Counted from the first letter of the stretch, positions 1 through 9,982 are shown. The stretch: DNA of 64,000 bases from Nitrospirota bacterium (GCA_021826965.1 JAKAYA010000007.1:1-64000), one strand, 5' to 3'. Program-made: numbers and translations. The notes: generated by a model not told the origin, from the letters alone.

Positions 1-390
1 GTCCTCCAGAACGCCGGCCAGCAAAGGCAGGTCTTTCATGACCAGTTGTTCCTGAAGAGAAACCGTCGCCGTCGACACAAGAAGAGTCTTTTTTCGGCTC
101 CGGGCCAGAACGATGCCTGCGAGGAAATAGGCCATGGTTTTCCCGGTCCCGGTCGGTCCCTGGATGACTGCGATATTCTCGCCCTCTGCCGAAGGGCTGC
201 CATCTTCCCTGCACCGGGAAAAAGTGCGGGCGACTTCCGCAATCATGGCCCGCTGCCCCGCCCGCGACACGAACCCCGGAAGCTTCCCTGACAATCTTTC
301 CAGCAAGGTGCGTATCCCTTGCTTCTCATTTTCGAGAAGGGCTTCTCCGGAAGATTTGACAAACCCGGCATGCTTTCCGGTGACGCCCAA
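1..390 (-). CDS. DinG-like ATP-dependent helicase, N-terminal part (runs off window start)
   Basis: Minus-strand translation contains GENIAVIQGPTGTGKTMAYFLAGIVLARSRKKTLLVSTATVSLQEQL (Walker A and helicase motif Ia-like). Probable TTG start directly after the comF TGA. Confidence 0.75.
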   Translation of the reverse strand, partial: MGVTGKHAGFVKSSGEALLENEKQGIRTLLERLSGKLPGFVSRAGQRAMIAEVARTFSRCREDGSPSAEGENIAVIQGPTGTGKTMAYFLAGIVLARSRKKTLLVSTATVSLQEQLVMKDLPLLAGVLED

Positions 391-1098
391 TCAAATCTCC
401 TCACCGACGCGTAAAGGTGCGTCGAACAACGCGACAGCTTGCACGATCCGGGCCCCCCTGGACAGAAGAAAAGCCGCAAAAGATTGAATGGTTCCGCCGG
501 TCGTCACCAAGTCGTCGAGAATGGTCACTCCGGACATGCGAATAGAAGGATAGGCTCCACCGAACGTCTCACCGTGACGGATCCGCGCAAGCCTGCCGGA
601 TCGGTCCAGACTCTTCTGTTCCCTTTGTGCGCGCGGGGGACCGCCATCGAGAGTGCAGGGAATACCGGTCAGTCTTTCCAGACGCCATGCCATCCGGTCC
701 GGCAGGCTGAACCCTCTGAGAAGCAACCTCCGCTTGTCGGGCGGAACGGGGATCCACAGATGGACCCCGGAAGGGAAAGGCATGCGCTCCATCCCGCGAT
801 CGATCAAGAAATCCGCCAGGGAACGATCTCCTTGAAATTTTGCCAGACCGAAGATCTCGCGGGCAATCCCGTCATATCGAAAAAGGCCACGAACGGGGAA
901 GCCTCCCGATGCCGGACGAGCGGGAGGAAAGCGACGCGTCTCCCGGAAAAACTGTTCCAGACATCGAAAACAAAGAGGTGTTCCGGTTCGTGAAAATGCT
1001 TGGCACAAGCGGCAGGACAACCCAAAAAGCATGAAAAACCTTGGGGCTAGGATGTATCCGGAAATACGGTCAGCCGGACTGGCCGAGAGAATACGCAT
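391..1098 (-). CDS. comF: ComF family phosphoribosyltransferase-like protein
   Basis: Cys motifs (CRLCQAF..CFRCLEQF) and PRPP-binding motif VTILDDLVTTGGT. Start chosen at MRILSA; the longer ORF overlaps the upstream gene. Confidence 0.85.
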   Translation of the reverse strand: MRILSASPADRISGYILAPRFFMLFGLSCRLCQAFSRTGTPLCFRCLEQFFRETRRFPPARPASGGFPVRGLFRYDGIAREIFGLAKFQGDRSLADFLIDRGMERMPFPSGVHLWIPVPPDKRRLLLRGFSLPDRMAWRLERLTGIPCTLDGGPPRAQREQKSLDRSGRLARIRHGETFGGAYPSIRMSGVTILDDLVTTGGTIQSFAAFLLSRGARIVQAVALFDAPLRVGEEI

Positions 1099-2476
1099 CA
1101 ATGGTCGGATCCGACAGCGATCCCCCGCTGTCTTTGCGGTCATCTGCAGACTGGTCCTGAAGGGAAGGAGTCTGGACATATCCCGGATGAAGGCTCACAG
1201 ATCCCCAACGACGGCAGGAGGGACACTGTCCGGTCCAGCGGACGAGACGTTGAGCACAATGCCGGCAGTACAAACGTCCGGAATGATTCTCGGCATGAGC
1301 CCCTTTCTGAAACGCTTCCAGAGCGCTCGCCCGATCCTTGTTCCGGAGATAGAGATCTCCGAGAAGACGATAGAACTCTCCTTCCCAGTTTTCGCGACCC
1401 TCAAGTGATTCCAGGCGATCCTGCGCAAGGTCGACCATCATCAGTCGGTCATACAGCCTCGCCTGTGCATAGAGGAGAGCCGGATTCTGGGGATCGGCGA
1501 GGACTGCTCTTTCGAAAGCCGTCAGGATACGTTCCGGCGATCCGGCTTCCAGAACCATTTCTTCCAGTCGATAGAGATACACCGGATCCCGATCTTTCTG
1601 ATAACCTTCCTCCAGCGTCGTAAACGCTTCCGAAACACGTCCCTCGCGGGACTGTGCCTCGGCCAGCCCGATCCGGGCCGGCGAGAAAAGGGGATCGATC
1701 TTCAACGCCCCCCGAAAGGAGCGACGGGCCAATTCGGTTTCCCCCTGATCAAGATGGAGACGACCTGTCTCGTAGCGAATCCCGACAAGTGTCGCCACTT
1801 CCAGATCTCTCCTCTCTCCTTTGCCAAGGGAACGGGAAAGAACAGACTGGACGGCCAGTGCCTCTTCCCACTTCTGACGGGAAACAAGGCGGTCGCGATA
1901 TCGGCCCAGAACATCCAGGTTCCGTCCTTCCTTTTTATGGAAATACTCTCCGAGAAGGGCCATTTCGTCATCGGGGCGCCCGGCCTGGCGATAGTCCTCA
2001 CAAAGGGCAAGCACAAGACGGACATCTTCTTCGTCGAAAACACGGGCCCTCCGGTGAAGACGGATGGCCCCTGTCGCATCCCCCGTCGAGCGACGGAGGT
2101 TCCCGAGAAGAAGAAGGGCTTCCAGGTGGTTCGGATAGAGGGAGACCAGTCTCTCCAGCAGGGATAGTGCCTGGGGAACATGGGAACGATTCAGTTCCTC
2201 CCGGACCTTTTTCCACAGTGCAGTCACCTTTTCTTCCCGCTTTTCCTCCCGTGTGTCGTCCAGGTTCCGTAACCACCTCAAGAAATCGCCCGTTCCGTGG
2301 ACGACCATCACGAACCCCGCACCCAATCCCAACGAAAGGACGAAAAGTGCCACTTCAGGAAGCTGTATGACGTGTCCTGGCAGATACTGAAAGTTGACGG
2401 ATCCCGGATTCCATTCGAAGAGCTTTACGACGAACACCAGGGAAAGAAGAAGAGCCAGGAGGAGGAAACGGGTCAT
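1070..2476 (-). CDS. lapB: LapB/YciM-like TPR protein with C-terminal rubredoxin-type zinc ribbon
   Basis: N-terminal TM segment, TPR repeats, C-terminal CRHCAQRLVRWTGQCPSCRRWGSV. Confidence 0.85.
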   Translation of the reverse strand: MTRFLLLALLLSLVFVVKLFEWNPGSVNFQYLPGHVIQLPEVALFVLSLGLGAGFVMVVHGTGDFLRWLRNLDDTREEKREEKVTALWKKVREELNRSHVPQALSLLERLVSLYPNHLEALLLLGNLRRSTGDATGAIRLHRRARVFDEEDVRLVLALCEDYRQAGRPDDEMALLGEYFHKKEGRNLDVLGRYRDRLVSRQKWEEALAVQSVLSRSLGKGERRDLEVATLVGIRYETGRLHLDQGETELARRSFRGALKIDPLFSPARIGLAEAQSREGRVSEAFTTLEEGYQKDRDPVYLYRLEEMVLEAGSPERILTAFERAVLADPQNPALLYAQARLYDRLMMVDLAQDRLESLEGRENWEGEFYRLLGDLYLRNKDRASALEAFQKGAHAENHSGRLYCRHCAQRLVRWTGQCPSCRRWGSVSLHPGYVQTPSLQDQSADDRKDSGGSLSDPTIDAYSLGQSG

Positions 2477-3033
2477 CAGACGCTCGGATGCCCCAAGGGC
2501 GGGGATGGTCTCCGGGAGATGTGTTCCGTCATCTCCGGAAGGGGCCTTCGTTCGGGCGTGAGCTCTTCCAGGATCCCCGACTCGTTCAGGAGCAACAGGG
2601 GAGCCGTCGGAAACAGGTCTTCCAGCCGGTAGAGAGACCGTCCACCATTCAGAAACAGGTGGATCACGACAGAGTTGAAATCCACAAGCGTCCAGAAGTG
2701 TCCTTTTTCAGACCGGAACGGCTCTCCTCGCCTGGAAAACTGTTCGTCCAGAAGTTCGAGAACGGCATCTCTGTGTCTTTCATGCTCGACATCCCCGAAG
2801 ATCAGGAAGTCCGCATAGGCACACGCTTCGCCCGCGACAAGAATCCAGACGGAATGAACTTTCTTTTCCTGAAGGAACCGGGCCATCCGTTCCGCTCGGT
2901 CTCGGGTTTCGGAGTCCGTTTCCTTTTGGGGGACTTTTTCCCTTTCCAGAAGGAACTCCCGGGATGGAGTGTGGAAAACGCCGGTCTCAGGGACCGGACC
3001 GGGTCCGGATTGTACTGGTGGACGAGAATCCAT
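2476..3033 (-). CDS. rsfS: ribosome silencing factor RsfS (Iojap/YbeB)
   Basis: ...ARFLQEKKVHSVWILVAGEACAYADFLIFGDVEHERHRDAV...GHFWTLVDFNSVVIHLF; adjacent to nadD. Start at MDSRPP inferred. Confidence 0.85.
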   Translation of the reverse strand: MDSRPPVQSGPGPVPETGVFHTPSREFLLEREKVPQKETDSETRDRAERMARFLQEKKVHSVWILVAGEACAYADFLIFGDVEHERHRDAVLELLDEQFSRRGEPFRSEKGHFWTLVDFNSVVIHLFLNGGRSLYRLEDLFPTAPLLLLNESGILEELTPERRPLPEMTEHISRRPSPPLGHPSV

Positions 3034-3760
3034 AAAGCCCTTTCTCAACGATATAGGATTTGACATTGGCTGGCAAGAACTCTTCAAGGGGCTCTCCCCG
3101 CCGGAGAGCATCCCTTGTCCGCGAAGACGAGAGGTCCGGGGTTCCCGGTCGCACGAACCCGAAATACGTTTCGACTTCCCCGTGCCGGAACCTCTGGACA
3201 AAAACTTCCGGCAGACCCGGTTGTTCCATCTCCGGGAGAAGAACCGGAGCCAGACCGAACGACGCCAGACGGTCAACCCCGGACGTGATCGACAAAAGCG
3301 TATCTCCTGGGCGCCACGCCACCAGCAGATGGACTCGGGCCAGAAGTCGTCCGGGCTCGAACCATCCGTCGAGCCCCATGAAAGCGTCCGAACCCAGAAT
3401 GAGCCAGGGCCTCTCTTCCGGAAACAATGCTTCAACGGTGCGCACGGTGTAAGAGACCTTGTCCGACCGGCATTCGAAATCGGAAATCTCCCATCGGGGT
3501 TCTCCGGCAATCGCCTTTTCCAATAATATCAAGCGTTCGGAACATCCGGGGTCGTCCGGCAAAATCCGATGAGCCGGTTTCCCGACCGGAACGAAAACGA
3601 GCCGCTCAAGCTCCAATTTCCGCGTCAGATAACGGGCAAGAGCAACGTGGCCGCGATGGACGGGGTTGAAGGCTCCTCCGAAAACGGCGGTTCTGGGCAA
3701 AGGCACCGTCAGGGACCTCCCGGAGTCAGGCGTTCCGGAGATGTCCGTTACCGCGGACAA
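2987..3760 (-). CDS. nadD: nicotinate-nucleotide adenylyltransferase
   Basis: AVFGGAFNPVHRGHVALAR and ISSTxxR-like SSSRTRDALRRG motifs. Confidence 0.93.
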   Translation of the reverse strand: MSAVTDISGTPDSGRSLTVPLPRTAVFGGAFNPVHRGHVALARYLTRKLELERLVFVPVGKPAHRILPDDPGCSERLILLEKAIAGEPRWEISDFECRSDKVSYTVRTVEALFPEERPWLILGSDAFMGLDGWFEPGRLLARVHLLVAWRPGDTLLSITSGVDRLASFGLAPVLLPEMEQPGLPEVFVQRFRHGEVETYFGFVRPGTPDLSSSRTRDALRRGEPLEEFLPANVKSYIVEKGLYGFSSTSTIRTRSGP

Positions 3761-4991
3761 GATATTTTGTCGTGGTCAGCTCCGGCAATCCCATCGTCCC
3801 CCGGGCATGGATTCGGGAGGTGCTGATCCCGACTTCCGCTCCCAGTCCGAAGGCAAAGCCATCATGGAGACGGGTCGACGCGTTGACCATGACGCAGGAC
3901 GAGTCGACTTCCATCTGAAAACGTTCGGCTTCCTCGAGATCCCGGGTCAGAATTGCTTCGGTATGTCCGGACCCATATTCCCGGATATGCAAAAGAGCCT
4001 CATCAAGAGTTTCGACCTGGCGAACATTGAGCGCAAGCGACAGGAATTCCGTCCGGTAAGTGTCCGGAGAAGCGGGGAGGATACCCTCTCCAAGCTTCCG
4101 GGTTTCCGGACATCCATAGACGAGAACTTCCTTTTCACGCAACGTTCCGACAATATCGGGTAAGAGGGTCGTACGATGAGAAGAATGGACCAGTAACGTT
4201 TCCATCGCATTGCAGGTCGAAGGCCTGCTGGTCTTGGCGTTTATGACAACAGACATCGCCTTTTCCGGATCCGCCGACGCTCCGACATAGATGTGGCAGA
4301 TACCCTGGTCGTGTTTCAGGACAGGCACCCTCGCATGTTCGTTCACAAGCTTCATCAGCCCTGCGCCTCCCCGGGGTATCACCACATCCAGATCCTTGCT
4401 GGAAAGAAGGTCGACCACCGCCTGTCTGTCGGTCCATGGAAGGAAAGTCGCCCCGCCGGGAGGGATCCCTTCTTCCGAAAGTGCCTGTCTTATCAAGTCT
4501 GCCAAAGCCTGGTTGGAAGACAGTGCTTCCGAACCTCCGCGCAGTACTACGCAGCATCCCGCCTTGAGACACAGGGAAAATACTTCCACTGTGACGTTTG
4601 GACGAGATTCATAGATCACGCCCACGACACCAAGAGGCACCCGGACCTTTTCGATCAGAAGTCCATCGGCGTTTGTCCATCGGTCCACCGATCGTCCCAC
4701 AGGATCCGGCAGGGCACAAACGTCGTGAAGGCCTTGAACCATCTGGACATAACGACCTTCTGTCAGAAGAAGACGGTCGCACAGGGCAGGGTCGAGCCCA
4801 CGCTCGAGAGCATTCCTGTAGTCCTTCTGATTTTCATGAAGGACATGGTCTTTCTCTTTCCGGAGCAAACCGGAAAGACGGGTCAGAACCGCGTTCTTCT
4901 CTTTGGGCTTCAGAACCTGAGTCCGATAGAAAGCCTGTCTGGCATCCCGAAGGAGAGCTTCGAGATTTTTCCGGTCATACAGCCGATCCAT
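3726..4991 (-). CDS. proA: gamma-glutamyl phosphate reductase
   Basis: Full-length ProA similarity (VIYESRPNVTVEVFSLCLKAG, VLRGGSEALSSN, LGAEVGISTSRIHARGTMGLPELTTTKY). Confidence 0.95.
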   Translation of the reverse strand: MDRLYDRKNLEALLRDARQAFYRTQVLKPKEKNAVLTRLSGLLRKEKDHVLHENQKDYRNALERGLDPALCDRLLLTEGRYVQMVQGLHDVCALPDPVGRSVDRWTNADGLLIEKVRVPLGVVGVIYESRPNVTVEVFSLCLKAGCCVVLRGGSEALSSNQALADLIRQALSEEGIPPGGATFLPWTDRQAVVDLLSSKDLDVVIPRGGAGLMKLVNEHARVPVLKHDQGICHIYVGASADPEKAMSVVINAKTSRPSTCNAMETLLVHSSHRTTLLPDIVGTLREKEVLVYGCPETRKLGEGILPASPDTYRTEFLSLALNVRQVETLDEALLHIREYGSGHTEAILTRDLEEAERFQMEVDSSCVMVNASTRLHDGFAFGLGAEVGISTSRIHARGTMGLPELTTTKYLVRGNGHLRNA

Positions 4992-4996
4992 AAGAC

Positions 4997-6145
4997 CTAC
5001 TCCTCTTCCTTCTTCCACAAGACCATGGCATTTCTGTGAACAACCAGGGGCCAAGAGTCCGTGGACCTTTCCTTTTCAATTTTCCGGTGCGTCCATTGGG
5101 CCACGGCGGAAGACGGTAACCGGCAGATGCCCCGACCGATTTCCCGACCGGAATGGGACAGAAGGCGAACGACTTCACCGGGTTCAAAAATCCCTTCATA
5201 CCGGGAAATCCCCGCGGCCAAAAGACTTGACTTCCCGCGGGAAAGAGCTTCCGATGCCCCTTCGTCAAGGATGAGATCCCCGGATGGTTCTGCAAAAAAG
5301 CCGATCCAGACTTTCTTTGCAGGCCAAAGTTTTTCTCGGGCGGAAAAAAGTGTTCCGGCCCCCTGAAAAAACCGTTCGACCGGAGAGTCTTCCCGTCCGT
5401 TGACGATCCCGACCGGGAGACCCCACCGGTTCGCCCAACATGCCGTCAGGACCTTTGAGGCCATTCCACCCGTTCCGAACCCCGACCGGGAAATTCCTGC
5501 CAGACTTGCGACTTCGGACGTCACCTTATCCACATGGTGGATGGGAGTGGCGGTCGGAACCCGGGAAGGATCGGCCGTATACAGCCCATCGACATCCGAC
5601 AGGATGAGGAGAAAATCGGCCTTCACCGTTCCGGAAACCAGAGCGGAAAGGCGATCATTGTCTCCAAACCGGATCTCTTCCGTGGCCACCGAATCGTTTT
5701 CGTTCACAACAGGCACCACACCGAGGGACAGAAGCGTTTCGAGCGTTCTCTCAAGATTGGTGAATCGGTTTCTCCGGACAACATCACGTGGCGTCAGGAG
5801 AACCTGGGACACCATCAGCCGATGGGGAGAAAAAGCCCTTTCGTACCCCCACATAAGACGGCTTTGCCCGACGGAAGCGGCAGCCTGCTTCATGGCCAGA
5901 GTCAGGTTTTTTTTTCCGAAAACCAGCTTCATCCTTCCTGCAGCGATCGCACCGCTCGAAACAATGACAACACGGATCCCCTTCGCGCGAAGCCAGGCAA
6001 CCTGACGGGCAATCACTCCGAACACCCGGGTGTTGACTCCTGCACGAGGGGAGGCCAGGACCGTGCTCCCAACCTTCAGGACCAGTGTTCGGACGGAAGA
6101 CAGGATCTCAGTCCGCAAACCTCGCTCTTCCGGGTCCGGAATCAT
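4997..6145 (-). CDS. proB: glutamate 5-kinase with PUA domain
   Basis: LVLKVGSTVL, VSSGAIAAG, VPVVNENDSVATEEIRFGDND, C-terminal PUA region. Confidence 0.95.
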   Translation of the reverse strand: MIPDPEERGLRTEILSSVRTLVLKVGSTVLASPRAGVNTRVFGVIARQVAWLRAKGIRVVIVSSGAIAAGRMKLVFGKKNLTLAMKQAAASVGQSRLMWGYERAFSPHRLMVSQVLLTPRDVVRRNRFTNLERTLETLLSLGVVPVVNENDSVATEEIRFGDNDRLSALVSGTVKADFLLILSDVDGLYTADPSRVPTATPIHHVDKVTSEVASLAGISRSGFGTGGMASKVLTACWANRWGLPVGIVNGREDSPVERFFQGAGTLFSAREKLWPAKKVWIGFFAEPSGDLILDEGASEALSRGKSSLLAAGISRYEGIFEPGEVVRLLSHSGREIGRGICRLPSSAVAQWTHRKIEKERSTDSWPLVVHRNAMVLWKKEEE

Positions 6146-7224
6146 TTGTCCGGAGTTCCGGCTTCTTTCCGGTCGTCCCGAATCACCTGATTATCCGGCA
6201 CGACCGACACCGGCGGCAAAGAGGGCAACGTGTCTGAAAGAACGGAGAGAAGACGGGGGAGACCTTCCCCTGTATGGGAGGAGATCAGGAGAAGGGGTCG
6301 GCCTTCCTTTTCAAGAAAAGAAGAAAGTTCTTCGAGTCTTTCGGGATCTGCAGAATCTTTCTTCGTTCCGACAAGAACTTCCGGTTTTTCAGCCAAATCC
6401 GGATTGAAGGCCAGCATCTCGTTCCGCACAATCTGGTAGGCTGCCACAGGACCATGGGTATTTTCCGCCGACAGGTCCACAAAATGGAGAAGGATTTCGG
6501 TCCGCTCCACATGTTTCAGAAACTGGATTCCCAAACCCTTTCCTTCATGGGCTCCTTCGATCAGACCCGGAAGATCGGCAATCACAATTTCGCGTTCGTC
6601 CGGTTGAGAACCCAGTATCAGAACCCCCAAATGCGGATGCAACGTGGTAAAGGGATAGGACGCTATGCGAGGATGGGCCTTCGTGACACGGGAGAGAAAG
6701 GTGGATTTTCCCGCATTGGGGAAACCGACAAGGCCAACTCGGGCCATGACCTTCAGCTCCAGCCGGATTCGAAAAGACTGGGATTCCCCTCCCGGCTCGG
6801 CAAAATCCGGCGTCTGGCGGGTGGAGGTAGCAAAGTGGACATTCCCCCGTCCTCCTCGCCCTCCTTTCGCTACGACAATCCGGGCATCCGGCTGGGTCAG
6901 GTCGTAAAGAAGTTCACCGGTTTCCTCATTCAGAATTTGCGTTCCGAGAGGCACCTCCAGAACAAGGGAACGACCGTTGGAACCGTGCTGTTTTTTTCCT
7001 CGCCCCGCCTCTCCCGGCTGCGCTTTCAGAACGGGTCGGTGCTTGAAATCCAGGAGGGTTGACTTTCGGGCCGTACCTACAAAAACAACATCGCCACCTT
7101 TCCCTCCGTCTCCACCGTCTGGCCCCCCTCTGGGAACATACTTTTCACGGCGGAACGACACGCAACCATGACCTCCTTTTCCGGACTCGATAGCAATCCG
7201 GGCTTCATCGACAAACTGGGGCAT
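6142..7224 (-). CDS. obgE: GTPase Obg
   Basis: Gly-rich OBG fold (GGHGCVSFRREKYVPRGGPDGGDGGKGGDV) and GTPase motif GFPNAGKSTFLSRVT. Confidence 0.97.
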   Translation of the reverse strand: MPQFVDEARIAIESGKGGHGCVSFRREKYVPRGGPDGGDGGKGGDVVFVGTARKSTLLDFKHRPVLKAQPGEAGRGKKQHGSNGRSLVLEVPLGTQILNEETGELLYDLTQPDARIVVAKGGRGGRGNVHFATSTRQTPDFAEPGGESQSFRIRLELKVMARVGLVGFPNAGKSTFLSRVTKAHPRIASYPFTTLHPHLGVLILGSQPDEREIVIADLPGLIEGAHEGKGLGIQFLKHVERTEILLHFVDLSAENTHGPVAAYQIVRNEMLAFNPDLAEKPEVLVGTKKDSADPERLEELSSFLEKEGRPLLLISSHTGEGLPRLLSVLSDTLPSLPPVSVVPDNQVIRDDRKEAGTPDK

Positions 7225-7251
7225 GGTTGTCCTGTCCGGAGAAAAAAGTCG

Positions 7252-7530
7252 TCAGTTCGTCGAAGTCGCTTCTGCCGGGAGAGGAACGACATGGATTTTC
7301 TTCCTGTCACGTCCCCAACGAGAAAACTTGACCGTACCGGTTTCCTTTGCAAAGAGCGTATAATCCCTGCCCATCCCGACATTGTCTCCCGGGTAAAACT
7401 GTGTTCCTCTCTGACGTACGAGAATATTTCCCGCCAAAACCTGCTGGCCGTCATGCCGTTTGACGCCCAGTCTTTTCGATTCGCTGTCGCGTCCGTTCCG
7501 GGTGGAGCCCACCCCTTTTTTATGTGCCAT
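7252..7530 (-). CDS. rpmA: 50S ribosomal protein L27
   Basis: [43 protein letters not shown]. Confidence 0.97.
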   Translation of the reverse strand: MAHKKGVGSTRNGRDSESKRLGVKRHDGQQVLAGNILVRQRGTQFYPGDNVGMGRDYTLFAKETGTVKFSRWGRDRKKIHVVPLPAEATSTN

Positions 7531-7597
7531 GATGCCTTCTCCGCTTTCCTGGTCGATAACCCCCTGTAAAAAACCGGGGGATTGATGCGTCTAATCC

Positions 7598-7918
7598 TCA
7601 GGCCGTCCGGACAATCTCGAGGATCTGGATCCGGGAGACATTTTGTCGGTGGCCTTGCTTGCGCCGATAGTTTTTCCGCTTTTTCTTTTTGAAAACGATG
7701 ATTTTCTTATCGCGTTCCTGACGGAGAATGCGCGCTTTCACCGTTACCGGAAGAACCTTGTTCCCTTCGGCAAAAAGGGTTCCCTGCTCATCCGAAACCA
7801 TCAGGACATCCCCGAGAGTAAATTCCCCTTCGCCGGGCACCCGTTCGACAACCAACACCTGACCGGGAGCAACGCGGTACATTTTTCCGCCCGTCCGGAC
7901 AACTGCAAACTGAGCCAT
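7598..7918 (-). CDS. rplU: 50S ribosomal protein L21
   Basis: MAQFAVVRTGGKMYRVAPGQVLVVERVPGE...KKKRKNYRRKQGHRQ. Start at MAQF. Confidence 0.96.
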   Translation of the reverse strand: MAQFAVVRTGGKMYRVAPGQVLVVERVPGEGEFTLGDVLMVSDEQGTLFAEGNKVLPVTVKARILRQERDKKIIVFKKKKRKNYRRKQGHRQNVSRIQILEIVRTA

Positions 7919-8178
7919 CGTCTTTCCACCTTCTTTTGAAAATACAACCAAACAGTCCCAAGGGACTTTTACCTGAAAAAGCAAAATAAGATGTTACCAA
8001 ATTTTTTCATTCAAATGCAAAGCCATCCGGAACGGAGAGGAAGGAGAGTGGGTTCCGATCTCCTGATAGATGGCCTGTGGTCTCACCGCCGGGCTGCCAT
8101 GAGAGAACCCCCCACCCATGTCCCCCTGGGTCTGAGAAGGATAGAAAGACAGATATCAGACAGATTTCGGTCAAAAAG

Positions 8179-8207
8179 TTGCCTGAATCCGAACGGCCTT
8201 GTAAAAT
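8179..8207 (+). promoter_or_regulatory. putative sigma70-type promoter of fur
   Basis: TTGCCT-N17-TAAAAT about 60 bp upstream of the fur start. Confidence 0.5.
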
Positions 8208-8268
8208 ATCCATATTTGGACAACATGGGTTCTTCCGGTTTCTGGATTCACTTGCCATGATCAAAACT

Positions 8269-8775
8269 ATGGAACGACGATCCCACGATCCCTTAACGAA
8301 GGAAAGGCGTGGAATGGTTGCCTTTCACGACCCATCGGACGAAAACGCCCTGACGAAACGTTTCCGGGATGCAGGCATCCAGGTTACGCCCCAGCGGCTC
8401 ACGATAGCCGATACTCTTTTTCAATGCGAAAAGCACATCAGCGCCGAAGAACTCTATCTTCAGGTCCGGGAAAAGAATCCTCGTATCGGATTGGCGACCA
8501 TATACCGGACGCTCCATATCCTTAAGGAAAAGGGGCTCGTCGAAGAGCACAGGTTCAACGATGAGTTCAGCCGCTATGAAGTCAAGGACTCGACCCACCA
8601 CGACCATCTTATTTGCATCGAATGCGGCAAGGTCGTCGAATTCGGACAACCTGTCATCGAGCACCTGCAAGATCTGGCTGCCGAAGAGAAAGACTTCACC
8701 ATTGTTTCCCACAAACTGGAAATCTACGGCATCTGCAAGGATTGCCGGGACCGGAAGGCGATGAAGAAACGCTGA
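8269..8775 (+). CDS. fur: Fur family ferric uptake regulator
   Basis: FRDAGIQVTPQRLTIADTLFQCEKHISAEELY...IGLATIYRTLHILKEKGLVEEHRF...HHDHLICIECGKVVEF. Confidence 0.93.
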   Translation: MERRSHDPLTKERRGMVAFHDPSDENALTKRFRDAGIQVTPQRLTIADTLFQCEKHISAEELYLQVREKNPRIGLATIYRTLHILKEKGLVEEHRFNDEFSRYEVKDSTHHDHLICIECGKVVEFGQPVIEHLQDLAAEEKDFTIVSHKLEIYGICKDCRDRKAMKKR

Positions 8776-8796
8776 TTGACCGACACCGGGGCCGGA

Positions 8797-9918
8797 TCAG
8801 CGGTTCGGGACTTTCCCTCCGGCACTTTCAGGCAAAAGGACCACATCGGGAGAGCCGGTTGCCCGGAAATGGGTTTCCCCGCAGGTTACTCCCAGAAAAT
8901 CGACCATAGGCGCCGCCGGCAGAACAGGATGGACGTTCCCGTTTTTGTCCAGGCTCCAGAAGGCACCTCTTTCTCCGACCAGGATCATTTGTCCTGAGCC
9001 GGTCCGGCATGCCCCATACAAATCGTGCTCAACCGGAAGCGGAACCCGTCGGAATGATCGCCCCTTGTCCGAAGAGAAAAACACCAGACCATGATCTCCG
9101 GCGACCAGAAGTTCGTCCTGGTCCCCCCAGAGGACGTTGAAGGACGCTTTTTGGCGAGTGACTCGCGGAACCGACAACGGGACGGTGGACCAGGTCCTTC
9201 CGCCATTACGCGTCGAAAGCAAGGTCTGGTGCCAACCGGCAATCCAGCCTTCGTTCCGGTTCCGGAAATGGACCGCATAAAGATTTTGATCGGTCGGAAG
9301 AGGCATTCGTGTCCACGTGTGTCCGCCGTCCTGTGTTTTCAGCAGGGTCCCTCTTTCACCGACGACAAATCCGTGCAAGGGATCCGGAAAATTGATATCT
9401 TCCAGAAACCTGTCATGGACTGGGGTCGGAACCACCGACCAGGATGCACCCCCGTCCCGAGAAAAGAGGAGAGTTCCTTCATCACCGGCGATCCAGCCAT
9501 GTCGGGGATCCGGAAAAACAACCCGATAAAACTCCGCCCTCACCGGAGGGCGGACACTTTCCCATTTGCCGGAGACCTCGTCGATCTGCCAGATCGTCGA
9601 CTGGGCGCCTACGGCAATTACCCGGCCGGCATCCGGACGGGCAATCGAAAAAAGAAGCCCGATATAAGCTGGTTTTTTTGGATCAGATTTCTCTTTTTCG
9701 GAGGGTGGAGAAGGGAGAGGCTGAACAATTCGATACCCTGACGAGGAGGGAAGGGAAAGAACCGGGATGCGGGAAGCCGTTTTTTCCGAACATCCCGGAA
9801 AAACAAAAAAAACGAAAAGTATGGCAACGCCAACAACTTTCTTTACGGGGCGGAGCGGAACAGTCCACTGTCTGCCGGCTCCGGCAAAAATCCTCTTGGG
9901 GCGAGAAGCAAACATCAT
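8797..9918 (-). CDS. Ycf48-like / BNR-repeat beta-propeller lipoprotein
   Basis: Repeated GWIAGDEGTLLFSRDGGASW / GFVVGERGTLLKTQDGGHTW blocks; N-terminal signal with lipobox-like VFPGC. Confidence 0.8.
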   Translation of the reverse strand: MMFASRPKRIFAGAGRQWTVPLRPVKKVVGVAILFVFFVFPGCSEKTASRIPVLSLPSSSGYRIVQPLPSPPSEKEKSDPKKPAYIGLLFSIARPDAGRVIAVGAQSTIWQIDEVSGKWESVRPPVRAEFYRVVFPDPRHGWIAGDEGTLLFSRDGGASWSVVPTPVHDRFLEDINFPDPLHGFVVGERGTLLKTQDGGHTWTRMPLPTDQNLYAVHFRNRNEGWIAGWHQTLLSTRNGGRTWSTVPLSVPRVTRQKASFNVLWGDQDELLVAGDHGLVFFSSDKGRSFRRVPLPVEHDLYGACRTGSGQMILVGERGAFWSLDKNGNVHPVLPAAPMVDFLGVTCGETHFRATGSPDVVLLPESAGGKVPNR

Positions 9919-9982
9919 CTGTCCAATCTAGCACACGTTCCGGGTTCCGTCACCCTCTTTCGCCCAACTGGACCGCACCACC

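Noticed and set aside
7560-7580. CCCCC/GGGGG hairpin between rplU and rpmA
   Set aside because: Five-bp G/C stem without a clear T tail; too weak to call an attenuator.
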